This document shows positions 12,630-25,626 of a DNA stretch of 64,000 nt, piece by piece (positions within the stretch are counted from its first letter, which is position 1; every line of letters begins with the position of its first letter). The stretch spans positions 1 through 64,000 of the forward strand of contig OENT01000176.1 of NCBI GenBank assembly GCA_900239685.1, written 5' to 3'. This DNA is from Rotaria macrura (taxonomy: Eukaryota > Rotifera > Eurotatoria > Philodinida > Philodinidae). A program made the translations under genes and the position numbers. The notes under the pieces are model-generated. The model had not been told where the DNA came from and searched no databases. It saw only the letters and a list, made by a program, of their open reading frames with translations.

Positions 12630-13270
12630 ATTTTTCTGATCACCAAAAACAAATGATATTGATTATCAAACATTTCTAGATACAAATCAACAACAAAAAA
12701 CAGATACTTTTGATCACCGATTTTCTAAATATTCATCTAAAATTTCTATTTCTCAAAAAATTACAACTTCCAAAAATGAATAATAATCACATAAACAGTA
12801 CTTAAGATATTGACTGCATTTAAATGAGAATTTTATGGAATTCTTAAGGTTATATATTCGATATTGACAAACACGATTTGATTTAACAAAAGCTTCAACA
12901 TCATCAAGTGAATGAACTATACCTAAGAGAATTCAATTTTATGTGGGCATTCTTACAAACGAGTAAATTCACGAGTTGTAATACTTTATTTATAACCAGT
13001 TAGTTTAAGTCTACTTTATTCAATGTTTCATCCCACTATATATAGGATCAAGAAATACAAAAGAAAACAAGGGCAAGAGAGAATATATACTTTTGAGCCG
13101 TGTCAAAAGTCACAGCAAGAGGAAAAGTAGAGAAGACAAATGTAACGATGGTGAAACATCACACATTTTAAAATATCTGGTGATCAAAAGTATTTTTTTC
13201 TGGTGATCATTTGTACCTTAAATATTCAGCAATCAAAACTATCTTTTTTTGGAGATAAAAACAAATTTTT
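12630..13270. repeat. Diverged inverted repeat with TTTTGATCACC motifs
   Basis: Left arm at about 12630-12730 and right arm at about 13160-13270 are inverted, gapped copies. Both contain two GATCACC cores (near 12639, 12712, 13180 and 13203) with matching spacing, for example ATACTTTTGATCACC on both. The ~430 bp between them shows no coding sequence. It is probably an old foldback element; no terminal duplication was found. Confidence 0.45.
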
Positions 13271-14683
13271 CTCAAGAAAAATAATTCATTCATGAAAGAG
13301 ATCGAACAAAAATTGAATGTGAGAAAATATCAAGTCTTGAATGAATTAGTTGAGTAAAAAAGATTTATTCTCATTCAATTAAGTTTCTTGAACTATGAAA
13401 AAGTGAGAATAAAACACTAGTGAATTTTGAAATTCGTCTGTTGACATGATCTTCAATGATTTGTCGAACTTTATAATTTATACATATCTGAAGAGATGTA
13501 GTGTAACATACATTATAGAAGATGATCTTCTCTTCCACTAGAGTAGTAATTATTTTGGAACTACCCATTTCATATTAATATAAATTGTTCTGAAAAGATA
13601 TCTGTAGAGTTGAAAATTACATTTCTATCATTTACGTTTTTCGATTAAAAAAATGTGAAACAACAAACTGGGTCAGTTCGTCGTCAACAAACAACTTTAT
13701 ACTTAATAATGAATAGAACATATTGATTCATTTGCAATAAAAAGACTTCGTTTTCCTTTTTCTTGGATGAAACAGAAAACGGGCTAGTTGAAAGACTCGA
13801 AACACTAAACACACAATTATTATTATTGGATGCAATGCAGTCTTAGACGCGCCATTTATAGCCACTATTTAATTTCAAGTTGATCAGATTTATAAGAAGG
13901 AAAGAAAAGCAAACTTACCTTGATGTAGAGAACTATTGAAGAGTTCTTTATCAAGTACAATAAACACGAGAATAGTAAGCACCTAGACGAGCTTAGTTCT
14001 CAGAACTATTGTCTTGCAAGAAACCACATTTCCCTCCAAGGATACTTTAATTATTTATCAATCTTAGTAGTATTTACAGCAAAAAATTCTTTTCACTGAA
14101 AATACTCGGTTGCCTCTAGAAAAATATTTTTGTCATCGAAATTATTTTGTTGGTCGATGTTACTTCTAGTGTTTCGTTTTGTCTCAAGTGAAGAAGCAAG
14201 CTTTGAAAGAACAAAAAGTAAACGCGCTAGTTTGATTGTGATCATTGTACAATCAAAGAAAATACTGTCGTAAGTTTTGATCCATGTGTCAACACGGAGT
14301 AATTTTTTTAGTATCACCGAAGAATTCGACCTTGAATGTACAATATTCTATGTAATATATGCAGTTTTAGATGAAAATCCTTTATTCGTGCTGTGCTTAT
14401 GAATGATACACCGACATCTGCATAATCATCATTCCGTTCTTTTTCAATGCTGTCCTATATGTTACATTCAACATTTATAACTCTTTGACTTAGATGTTGT
14501 TTTTTGAGTAACATTCAGTAGAAAAAAACAGACGAAATGAAAACGAACGACAAAAAAAATCTATATTGATTCACTCATGGGACGGAATAAATTAAATTTG
14601 TACATGAATTTTGATAAATAAAAATTCGGTATCATTTTTTTTTCTTTTTTTTTTGTAAAAGGACACATACAAATCATGTTTTT
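13271..14683. other. Gene-free stretch
   Basis: No gene was recognised. Short open frames at 13371-13568 and 14093-14317 (minus) lack protein-like character. Confidence 0.4.
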
Positions 14684-15196
14684 TCATATTTCTTTAATGA
14701 AAAATCCTGCCATGTATAAAAATTCTTTTCGTAAAAATGAAATTATCTGTCTAATAGTGGTTGATTGCAATTGTTCCATGATCGAAAATCGTCGTGCTTC
14801 GAAACATTTGTTTAAAACATAATCTAGCCAACGTATGAAATCTTCTGTCACATAGCTTGAATCAAAATATTCTGTTATATTAACTAGTTTCTTATGTTTC
14901 TGTTTTTTGAAAATAGTTTTCGCTATTTCAGTTAAATGTTCAATGACTTGATAACTGTTCTCCTTGTCAACAACAGATTGACCACAATGAATTAATGATG
15001 AACGAAATTTCATTACATTCAATTTTATTGATTGATTTGTTTTATTATCAAAATAAATAAAACGATCATGAAATACTTCAGTCAATGTTAAAAACAGCAT
15101 TAAACATGAAAATAGACATACAGTCGAATAACATAATAAAGTTCGACGACGAGATTGTCGTTTTATATTATCCGATCCTCGATGATCGTTTAACAT
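14684..15196 (-). CDS. Hypothetical single-pass (type II) membrane protein
   Basis: A 170-residue single-exon ORF that I do not recognise. It starts with a short polar, basic N-terminus (MLNDHRGSDNIKRQSRRR) followed by one hydrophobic segment at about 19-41, which suggests a signal anchor with the basic residues on the cytosolic side. The remainder is mixed polar/hydrophobic and appears helical, with three Cys (in SLIHCGQS, LNKCFEA and the membrane segment) and a sequon at NKT. The balanced amino-acid content over 170 codons in such AT-rich DNA makes chance unlikely. No neighbour lies within 2.5 kb on either side, so context gives no function. Confidence 0.55.
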   Translation of the reverse strand: MLNDHRGSDNIKRQSRRRTLLCYSTVCLFSCLMLFLTLTEVFHDRFIYFDNKTNQSIKLNVMKFRSSLIHCGQSVVDKENSYQVIEHLTEIAKTIFKKQKHKKLVNITEYFDSSYVTEDFIRWLDYVLNKCFEARRFSIMEQLQSTTIRQIISFLRKEFLYMAGFFIKEI

Positions 15197-15342
15197 GGGT
15201 TTTAATGAAAATAATATTCATTCTTACCAAATGTATTTTTAATCTATCGTACAATCAAGAAGAAAATTCATGGCGCTTCGAATATACTACAGCAAAAATA
15301 AAATATTTGAAACAAAAAAGACTCAACTTTATTTTTGATTAA

Positions 15343-17875
15343 CTAACTAGTATGAAATATGTCTGTCCGTTCGAAAGATTTCTAATGAATTTATTAGATT
15401 GTCATTGATTACTTAAATTGAGTCCGAAATCCGTCACATCATTTCTTCTCTAATGAACGTATGAATGAAAATATCTAGGTTGATAAATACAGACTGATGA
15501 AGTTTACTGAAATGTATGAAGAGAAAAACATAAATACTCGGAATAAATTTCTTTTTTTCTTGAAATCTATCGAACCTGCTTCAACACTTGCATTCAACAG
15601 AATTTTTATATGTTCATTCTATAGTATATTGAAAATCAGAATAGTTGAAGAAAACTTGATCTCGCTTAGTGATAGTAAATCGAAATAAAACGATTTAGAG
15701 GAGATACAAAATAAAAACAGAAATTACCTAAGGTCACATAATTCTATATGATTTACGATAGAAACAAGGTGTCCCTATTTCGTACCTTACTTAGACGGTT
15801 TTCCTTGTGATGGAAAGGTTGATAAAAGAAAAAAAAAATAATGGGACGTATTCGGAATCAATTAAAGTAGGAGAGACTAAGAAGTCTATCGCTAATCAAA
15901 GTAAAGATTTTTACTTCGTTGCTAGTAGCATGGAAATAGTAAGAATAGATACGTTGCAATCATTCAATACTCAATATTATTAGTAAGTATACAGAGATAA
16001 TAAGTGAAACTAATCGATACGCCAATTATGTATCATGTCAATAACATTGCATTCATGTTTTATTCGCAAAATAAAAGATGAAAGATTTTTATCAAACATT
16101 GATGTTTCAGTCAATCATACTTGACACATTGTTTGAACTAAAATAAATTATTATTTTATCACAAAATTTCTTGAGATTACATGTTTTGTTTTAATTGAAG
16201 TAGAAAGAAAAGCAATTACCTTATGAAAATAAGGACTTGAATAAAGATGCTCTTTTCTTCGATAATGCTGGAAAAAAATGATTTCGGTTCGATTAAAGAA
16301 ATTATATGCCCAATTACAAAATGACAGACAACTATACATTTGGCAACATTTCTGTTTCGTTTCCTACTTGCGTAATCTATCCACCTTTCAATCCAAACAA
16401 GAAAATAATTCAAATCAGTCTAATCGGTTATAGTTTTTCGATTAAGACAAGACTATTGATCATGTATTTTTCCGAAAACAGTAGATGATTGAGTGAAGTG
16501 TTGCTTAGCATGGTCTATATCTGAATATTGTGTCAAGTTGATATAAATTTCATCTAGCAGTGTCACAAATTTTCCTTTGAGTCAATATTTTGCCTTGAAT
16601 TGGAAATTGAATTTCCTCTGCTAATCTAACACTTGTCGTGAACTATCAGATAATCATATTGTCTAATATTGACAATATGTTTCACGCTTTGAAACTAAGT
16701 ATCCTCACTAAATTTACAACTAACGAAATTCCATCGTATGTCATTTCATAAGGTTATTCTATTCATCTATCAATAATTCACACAAAGAAGTTGTTTTCGA
16801 TTTCTTGCTTAAGATCTAATGAAAGATTCTTATTTGTACCATTTAGGAATCGAAAATTGTTTTTACTCTCGATCAGTACGTAAACAATTACTTTCATTTA
16901 AACAACTGTATACTGAAGATAAATTCAAAATTTTTGCAGGTTGATCAATTAGGGGTGCAACGAATTTTCAATAGTTTTGAGATTTGGATATGATATACAA
17001 ACTTAAGTCTTCTAAGTGAATTTCGTTTATTTCTTCGGATCATAAGATTGTATGTATCAATTTTTTTGACTTAGGTTTGAGATTTAACATTGAAGATATC
17101 GTTGAGATTTGTTTTCAATCTATGATACTTGTAAACCTAATCTTAATTCTAAATTCAAGTCTAACTCTAAATTAAACGTAAAATTTTGTACATCAAATTC
17201 GAAAGTCTTGGTTTTGTTGCATTCCTATGGTCACTATCCTTGCTTTTCTTTTGATCCTGATAGATAACTGTTGTACATTGATATGATTCATAAAATTATC
17301 GGCATCGTAATGGATGAATTTCGAACATATTGAACTAAGTTTAAAATACAACAGATAACTGATTGGCATTTCATGCAACTCAAGTTAGAACGTATTTTTT
17401 TCCTGAAATATCATATACCTGAAACTATTGTGCTTCTCATGAGTAACGTTACTGAAACGAAACCATCATTATTCAAAAGCTGCTTACGACGGCAAATATT
17501 TCAATCATTACATGTCATAAACAATTCATCTTTGGCATTATTTTGTTAAAAGACGCGATTCTTCATTGGAAATCGCGGATACGCTTAGTATTTTCGAGTT
17601 CGAGTTAAGTGCTTTATCTATCATTGATGTATCTTAGTAAAATTTGTTTTCTCTTATCATTTACTGTGTTCGAATAACATAATTTATTTTTATTACCTAA
17701 ATTTCGTACATGGTGTATTCGTTGATTTTTATTTACAAACAAATGTTGTTCACACAATTCAAGCGTCTAGAATGATTCATGTTCATCGTAACAGGTATAT
17801 GGTTTCATGTATCGAAATTAACTACAGTTAAAAGTACGGTCATTGATATAAGGTTAAAAGTATTCGTTTCTGTAT
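15343..17875. other. Gene-free stretch
   Basis: No supported gene; only short AT-rich open frames. Confidence 0.4.
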
Positions 17876-18031
17876 TTGACATTATTGACAAGAAATAAGC
17901 CATCAGATTTTGTCTTTAACGATGACCCATCAGTCACAGAAGCTTATGATGTGAAGCCCTATGATTTCTTTTTCGACAGATATGATCTTTTAGCTCGTCA
18001 TTTAGAATTGTTTCCAACCATCGAATGTTGA
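17876..18031 (+). pseudogene. Possible coding relic
   Basis: A short frame ending in TGA at about 18029-18031 encodes a strikingly protein-like stretch rich in Asp/Glu/Tyr/Pro (for example DDPSVTEAYDVKPYDFF). No start, splice sites or partner exon were identified. The protein family is not recognised. It could be an exon of an unseen gene or a fragment of a dead one. Confidence 0.2.
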
Positions 18032-18679
18032 CCTTTGATTAATTTTCAAAATAATAGAGAAGAAAATTTGATCTATGTAAAAGTACAAAGTTAACAATAT
18101 TTCGTAACTCTATATTATCATAAATTTTCCAACAAGAAGTTTTTTTTTAGTTGTGTGAAATGAGTTACTACAGCAAAGAAAGTAATCATGAAATATAATA
18201 GCGTTTCAATTTAGTTAGTCATTAAGGTAAACATGTGAAATGATAGCAATATCTTATTATTTCATACACCGATAATCAGATAGTGCACTAACAATATTTG
18301 TCAACCTTTTTTTAACTGAAAACATTCAAGTTAAAAGATGTATTTCTTTAATCCATTGTGACAACAAAATAATCTTGCTCACCTTGGCATTTATCAAGAC
18401 AGCAAACATCGTTTTCTACTCACATTCTTAAATAGGTCGTTAGAGATTGATCTAACATACAAAGAAGATTCATGTTTTTTTTTCTTTATTTAGAAGTTTT
18501 TGCATTCGAACTTGATATTCATATGAGTCACAGCAATATAGAGTTTTGTTTTTATTCATAGGATACTGGGTTAACTGTATATTTTCATTACTTTATCGAT
18601 ATAAATCATGCTAAATAGATTGTTCGCTAAGGTAATGATATTTTTTGTTTGTATTTATTATTAAAAATAGTGAAGCGTC

Positions 18680-21600
18680 ATGAAAAATAGATTGGCCGAA
18701 GAAAAGACCCAAATGAAACAATTGAGGCAGACACAGGTGAAATAACAAAACGTGAAGAGGTCATCTATTTAAGATACATTTTCATTTGAAATCCAAATCA
18801 AATATATAATTGTAGGAAAAAGATAGCCATGAATGGGATCGTCCAATTGAATTCGTATTCTCTTTGATTTCGAATTCTGTAGGTCTTGGTAATGTTTGGC
18901 GTTTTCCATATTTAGCTGCTAAAAATGGGGGTGGTTAGTTATTTTTTGTGTTGTAATTCTTTTTCTTCTGATCTTGATTTCAATTCATATCAAAGGTGCA
19001 TTCTTAATACCATATTTTATATTATATTTTTTAATTGGTGCACCAATTTATTATCTTGAATTAGCACTTGGTCAATTTTCTAGTCGAGGACCAGCGACTG
19101 CATTTATACTCGCTAAAGGATGGCAAGGTAGAAAAGCATGAGAAAATTTCATATGTGAAGATTTTTATTTCAATCTTTTTCTTTTGAAAGGTGTTGGATT
19201 TGCAATGATAATAAATAGCGTATTGTGCATGCTGTATTATAATGTTATTATTAGTTGGGCATTGTTTTATTTTATTGCATCATTTCGAACGAATCTTTTA
19301 TGGAAGACATGTGGAAATTGGTGGAATGATGCAAGATGTTTTGTACCTGGTGTTGATACTAAACCATATTCAGTTAATGGAACAATGTACAATTGTACGG
19401 AACTACAGTTTCTTAATCGTACACAGTATTCATGTGAACGTATCGATGCAACAGATCGAGTCACAGCTACAGAACAATTCTTTTTGTAAGTTAAAAAATC
19501 AAAGTCTGACGAATATAATATTTACTTTCTTGACGATTATATTTAGTCAATTACTTTTAAATAAGAGTGAACGATTTGAAGATTTTGGTATACCTCGAGT
19601 TTATCCCGCTCTGTCACTACTTGTGGCTTGGATTATTGTTGGTGCGTGTATTATTCGTGGTGTTAAATCTTCTGGAAAAGTTGTTTTCTTTTTATTATGC
19701 ATTTGAAATTCTTCTCTATCAACTATTCAAATTTAGGTTGCCTATTTTACAGCTATTTTTCCATATATTGTTCTTCTTGTGTTAATTATTCAAAGTGCAT
19801 TATTAGATGGAGCTGTCGACGGCATTAAGTATTACGTTATTCCACAATGGGAACTTGTTGCAAAATTTGAAGTAAAGATATTCCTACATATTTTGATCTG
19901 TGAATTTAGAACAATTTTCGACATTTAAAGTATTCGTTTCGATAAGAGATACCTTTTTCTCGTGAGCTGGGGACGTGTCATCTTTCATATCGAAAAGTCA
20001 ATCATGGTACTAATAATGTTTAGTACATAGGACATATCACAAGTAATGAGATTGACAGCGTATAATAAGCTTTAGAAAACGTTCTCTATTTCCTATGCTA
20101 TATGATCTCACTTCAACTAATATCAAAATTAGAAAATTTTAATACGATCTGTTTTCTATCATGTGTGACAGTGTTATAATACTAATGCCTATATTCAGTG
20201 AATACATTTTGAATAACTTTTGATAGTACAATGATAGAGAGCTGTGGTTTTCACTATTCGAAAGCGAAGATGAAAACGCATTGAACTGCATGTTACATAA
20301 TTTCGTGGACATTATCTCCAATTTCTTCAGTTAATTTGCTATGTATCCATAACAGTGACTTTTTATTTCTTCACAAAAACTGTTAGAAAACTCACTTCGA
20401 TCTGCGACTAGAACATCTGAAATTCATGAATAATTAATTCAATATATCCAAACCTTATGGAGCTTTTCCAATATTTTAGTGGCAATTTCAATGCACACCT
20501 GAAAATTGACATTTCACTATAATCATCTCACGAGTACGTTTGTTTTCAGATAGGATAATTTAAAAATTTCTGTCAACCATTCTACAATAGATGAAGTTCG
20601 ATGCATCTTCAGCTTCGCTTTCGAACGGTGAAAACTACAGTTCTCTGTATCGTTTCTTTGAAAAATAATTCAGAAGACATTCACCGAAGGGACATTCGTA
20701 TTGTAACTATTACAAATGACAGAAAAATAGTTCTTATCGAAATTTTAGTTTTATGATATTAGTTGAAGTAGAATTAAATACCAAAGAACATAGAGAATGT
20801 TTGTTTCTACGAGTCCATAAACATACAGAAGATTTTTTAAAGCTTATTATATGGTATTAAAGTTTCAATCTCAGTATTTTTTGTATGCTCTAAGTGGAAA
20901 ATTCACAGATGTATCTAAAAATTATGAAATTTTTTAAGGGAAAAACTTTGACCTATGTAAAATTGAATTGTCTTATTGAGTCAATAGAAAACTTACAAAA
21001 ATCAATTGTTAAAGTCATAAAACATCGATACTGTTAGGTCTTCGTCTGAATCCTTGAATGTCTAGGTAGATAGTAGACAAACCCCCAAAGACTATGTAAA
21101 TAGTTCGATGAACTTGAATCGTGATAACTGTGAAGAAAATTATTTGACAATGAATTATGAAAGGCTGGTGTACATGCATATCAATAATTATTGATAAAGT
21201 CCTACGTTTTCGTTTTATATCGTTTGTCTTGTGTTAGAAATAAGATATCAAGTTCTTTTTGCAGACTTGGCAAGCAGCAGCTTCACAAGTATTTTTCTCA
21301 CTGGGTCTCAGTTTTGGTTCATTGACGGCTTATGCAGCATCGAATAAATTTAAAAATAATTTTTTCCAGTTAGTTCTCTATGTTGATTTTTTTTATGATG
21401 AAAATTGAATTCGATATTCATTAGACAAATGTGTATTGTTGTATCATGTGATTGTTTAACTGGTGTATTTGCTGGCTTTGCAGTATTTGCTACAATTGGA
21501 TATTTGGCAAAAGCATTAGACGAACCAGTTTCAAACTATGCGGATTCCTCTGGTCCTGGTTTAGCATTTATTACTTATCCAGAAGCTATTTCACATATGC

Positions 21601-22808
21601 CTGCTAGTTCATTTTTCTCGATACTTTTTTTTCTCATGCTATTAGCACTTGGACTTGGCTCACAGGTAATTTAAATATGATTGTTTTTATTCGAAACATA
21701 AATCAGTGTTACGTTTTTATTAGTTTGCATTAACTGATGTTCCAATAACATCAATACTAGAACTATTTCCAAGATTTAAATCGAATAGACAATCCGCAGT
21801 AATAATTAGTTGTGTTGCATCATTTTTTATTAGTCTACCGTTTACTTGTCCAGTTCGTATTGCCTTTTTTGAATTTAAATTTTTATTCTTTTCAGTTTTT
21901 TCTTAAATGTTCAGGGTGGTATTTATTTATTTGAACTATTGAATCAATATGCAGCGAATGTATCGATGATTGTCGTTGGTTTTTTCGAAGTTTATGTGAT
22001 CGCTTATATCTATGGTTAGTTTCAGTAATGATTTTTTTTGATATAGGTTAATATGTTTGTTATTGGTTCTGTTTTTGCCAAGGATTCGATCGATTTATGA
22101 ATGATGTTATGATGATGCTAGGGAAACGTGCAGCTGAGTATTATCTATTTCTAACATGGTGTATCCTAGCTCCAATACTTATGGTGGTGAGCTATCGATT
22201 TCAATAAATGTCGATTGAATTTCAAGAATATATATTATTCACTTTTTTTCTGTAATTAAGGTTATAACATTCTCAAATTTACTCAATTCTAAGGCAATGT
22301 CAAATGGTGCTGGTGCTGGTTATGCTGCCTATGTTTATCCAGAATGGAGTACCATTGTCGGTTGGTGCATATTTGTTGCTTGTATAATACCTATTCCATT
22401 GGTTTTCATTGTAAACTATTTTCGAGAATATTTTGCACTTCGTCGCAAAGAAAAAGTAAGTATTGATGTTGATATATTTTCCGTTTTTAAAATTTTTGAT
22501 TTCACGACATTAAATAGACAAGTACGATTGATACAACAACTGATCGTATTCTTCGAAATAACGAAAATTACTCGATTAGACAACGATATCTAGAAGCCAT
22601 GACACGAAATAACTCGCCACGATACGATTGGGGACCGAAAAAAAGTGCCAATCATTATGGTTCATATGCTCACTTAAAACCAGTGGCACTGAAAGATGAC
22701 ATCATTCTTTCTACAATAAAGAGAACACCAAACGATGAATATATTAATAAAAATTATCAAGAAGATTATATTCCAGATAAAAGTCCTTCAGAACAAGAAA
22801 TGGATTAA
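18680..22808 (+). CDS. SLC6-family Na+/Cl--dependent transporter (neurotransmitter:sodium symporter), 13 exons
   Basis: Exons: 18680-18736, 18816-18933, 18996-19127, 19191-19485, 19547-19679, 19737-19871, 21265-21368, 21425-21665, 21724-21852, 21915-22014, 22083-22186, 22261-22455, 22518-22808. All junctions are GT-AG with matching phase and give 2034 nt, 677 residues. SLC6 proteins import amino acids or amines across the plasma membrane with Na+. Diagnostic motifs are [11 protein letters not shown] in TM1 (exon 2), [17 protein letters not shown] (exon 3), and a large outer loop after TM3 with two Cys and NGT/NCT/NRT sequons (exon 4). [13 protein letters not shown] spans exons 5-6; later exons supply TM6-TM12. 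The site where monoamine carriers have Asp in TM1 is Gly (SVGLGN), so an amino-acid-type substrate is more likely. The start is the first ATG in frame before the TM1 exon. Intron 6 is 1393 bp while the others are about 50-80 bp. Confidence 0.93.
20046..20872. mobile_element. Foldback element in intron 6 of the SLC6 gene
   Basis: Long diverged inverted arms lie at about 20046-20300 and 20580-20872. Matching blocks, in order from the outside, are GAGATTG, TATAATAAGCTTTA, ACTTCAACTAATATCA and GTTTTCAC followed by TTCGAAAGCGAAG. About 75-80% identity by eye with gaps. It explains why this one intron is some twenty times longer than its neighbours. No coding capacity was seen and target duplications could not be fixed. 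Confidence 0.6.
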
Positions 22809-23429
22809 TTTTAAAATGGAACGGACACTCAAATGATGTCACGGTTATTTTGTTCGTTTTTTACTGAACAAAAATGCGAATTACGCCTAGCTAGTTTATT
22901 TCGTAACTTTTAATTTTAATACAATATTTTCATCGAAATTTGATTTTATTTTGACGTCGACAACTAACATCTTGTACGCTCTAATCATACCATAAAAGTC
23001 TGAATATAAATTTCCGCCCATTTTTCGAGTACCAAGCAGTCATTGTTGAATTTGATAACTGATGATTGAATATTGATCTTTTGCACTCTTTCCCAATCTA
23101 TGTTGAGAATGTTTTTCTAAAGATGACTGTAGATTTCCACATCATTTCAAAAGGGCTTAGTTCTACGTTAATGATTGTTAGTTATTAACTCAATTTTTCA
23201 AAGATAGTATATGAATATTTTTTGTTACTAGCACATAAAATAAAGCAGGACGAACGCAACATCTTTCACCAGTAATTTTACTCCACTGAATTAAAAAATT
23301 CAATATTCTTTTTTCAGTTTTTCTGAATCGAAATATGCAATAGAATTTCTTCTCGTGGTTGTCTAAAGTTAGTTATAGTCACGGCTTAGGTTGTGTATGT
23401 GGTCCTACTACTGGCTGTAATATCTTAAA
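22809..23429. other. 3' flank of the SLC6 gene, no gene seen
   Basis: Presumed 3' UTR and spacer; no clear AATAAA close to the stop and no coding sequence recognised. Confidence 0.4.
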
Positions 23430-23935
23430 AAGCAAACTATCTGTCCTAGTATCATTGAACCCGACATCATTTCACCGTGGATGTTACAGAGATTAATTAA
23501 TACTAAGACGAAGATGGAAATCGACGTCGCACTCACCATCGAATCGAGTAGAGCTTTCTTCGAATCCCTCTGTCAAGAATGAAAGTGATAATCCAGTCCA
23601 GTTCAGACCATCGGAATGGCCATTGAATGATCAGGATATCGTTTGTCACTTGATTGACAAGCAAACCTTTAAATGTCTGTGGTATTTGGATATTGAATCC
23701 GTTCAACATTTAACAGACAAATCTCTAGCAGGTTTTCAATCGATACATACTGATCTACCAGTACTCAGCTGAACTATCATTTTAATTGTACTTGAGACTC
23801 GTTTCGGCACATTTTTATCTTTGTGAAACGGTATCGCACAAAAGGCTCGCATGATTCTCGTCGAAAAACTTGGCATAGATTCGAAAAATCTTGAGCATTT
23901 ATTCGAAATGATTCGGAAACAACAGTAAATCATAT
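23430..23935 (+). pseudogene. SAM-domain-like gene relic
   Basis: One frame, open from about 23495 to a TGA near 23770, encodes a basic/Ser-rich lead followed by WPLNDQDIVCHLID and later IESVQHLTDKSLAGF. This spacing of hydrophobics resembles the first three helices of a SAM domain. After the stop another frame encodes GIAQKARMILVEKLGID and ends with TAA near 23928, resembling the last SAM helix. No clean GT-AG junction joins the two and a stop precedes the second block, so it looks broken. SAM assignment is a pattern judgement only. Confidence 0.25.
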
Positions 23936-24200
23936 ATTCGGATCAAAAATATGCAATTAACGGTGAACTGTTTTTTTGCATGCAATACAATGACATCAAG
24001 TTACATCTAATTTTTTCATCAGATGTCCATTGCAAGAGGCATACTTTTCCATGCCATTAATTCTTTCAAACAAATCTTATACAATTACTCTCTATTCAGG
24101 AACATATTGTTTGCAAATTTTAGCGTTCACTTAGAGGATGCACTTTGTATAGAGTTACCGTTTATTATATGTAGTGCCTTTAAAATTCGAGATCGGCGCT

Positions 24201-24232
24201 CCCAGGTCAAACAAGTCTGGTCGTAAGCGACC
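24201..24232. repeat. Fragment of a CCCAGG-ended element
   Basis: CCCAGGTC at 24201-24208 followed by the palindrome GGTCGTAAGCGACC (24219-24232). The same CCCAGGTC end occurs at 47830, and GTCGCTTACGACC, which is its reverse complement over 13 bases, occurs near the right end of that element. It is probably a stranded terminal fragment of the same family. Confidence 0.45.
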
Positions 24233-24893
24233 GGTTGTGATAGTTTCTTGACAGTTTCGTAGCGTCACTATTAAGATTCTATTTCATTGCATTGTAAATG
24301 ACAGTAAGATGTGAATGCTCATGTCCGTTTGAGTCTCGTTACATTCACAAGCACAGCACTCACATCGTCCTGAAGAAACATCTATCACAATCAGTTCGAA
24401 TCATTTTTCACCTCTGTGTAGTAGGATATGGCATGGCGTTAGATTCGGGTTTTGATTCTTATTACTGCAAGTGTGTGAGATGATAAAATATTCATTCACA
24501 TTAGCATTCAGTTTCACACCTGTACACTAATTTCCTAAAGTTGCACTAGAAAGATATAGATGAAAATCATTCTTTCTAGCCAAATGGAGTAAAATATGCA
24601 TGATTCACTGGCATCGGACACAACTATAGTTTCGTATTGTTTCAGAATGTAAACTCTGAAATAGTACGTCTCTTATGCAAGAGAAATGAATAAATATTTT
24701 TCTCTACATACGCTATTTTATTTCCATTTATGACAATTGAACCTGAATCCTTCTGTTAGAGAGTACTCTAACAAGGAACCTTTACTTTCTTTTCTTGTCT
24801 GTTTTGTTATCTTGTTTCTATCGAATATTTGCTTTTGTGTTATCTAGCTCGAGATGTACATAAGCCAACTAACTGCTTTCTCGTTCTTTAAAT

Positions 24894-24908
24894 TCTCTCT
24901 CTCTCTCT
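24894..24908. repeat. (CT)n microsatellite
   Basis: A short run of alternating C and T. Confidence 0.8.
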
Positions 24909-25096
24909 TGTATTCTTTCCTCCCGTCTAGGCGAATTCCAAATGAATCTCATTCTCTCTTCGGCTCTGAATTTAAGTACATTTTACAATGTGATTTAATA
25001 CCCTCTTCACTTGATACGGGCTAGTCAGCTTGAACCAACTATCTTTCTTTGTCTTCGTATTTTTCTTAATTTGTTTTTCTCTCCCTTGTTTGGTTG

Positions 25097-25118
25097 TATA
25101 TATATATATATATATATA
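25097..25118. repeat. (TA)n microsatellite
   Basis: A run of about 22 alternating T and A. Confidence 0.9.
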
Positions 25119-25626
25119 GATATAAATAGTCAAGATGGAATAAAAAAAGAGGGAGCAGATCGAACTTGAAATAGAAAAAAGATTGTCTTATTCCCAGCGA
25201 TGAAGTATAACAAAAGGGAGTAGGTAACACCTTCAATCTTGATTAATATAAACGCTTGTAAAGCCTCACACTCCGCCAGAATAGAACCCTACTGAACTTG
25301 TATTGTGATCAAATATTATTCATATTGAAGCTCGAATGCCATCAGCTGTTACAAGCACAACAAAATTTGAAAATTTTTTAATCGGAATTTTCAAGTCGTC
25401 CGATAACTTTCAGTGAACCTATAACAGATTTCTAGCGGTCAAAACCGGCAAACCGTTTTTTCATGGTTCCATACTACTAAACGAACAAAGTACTGCGTCC
25501 TTGATTCTACGCTTTGCATTAACGTGCTCATCTATTCGCAGCATCTTCTCAAACTTGCTATGGTACTATATACTGTGATAGTAGAAGCGTTGACTTGAGA
25601 TGTGGTCGAGTTTTGACGGAGTTTAA

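Larger units (their letters stand above)
24233..25626. other. Gene-free stretch with microsatellites
   Basis: Contains a CT run (24894-24908) and a TA run (25097-25118). The 24298-24483 open frame has some Cys/His but no recognisable fold. Nothing else is supportable. Confidence 0.4.
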
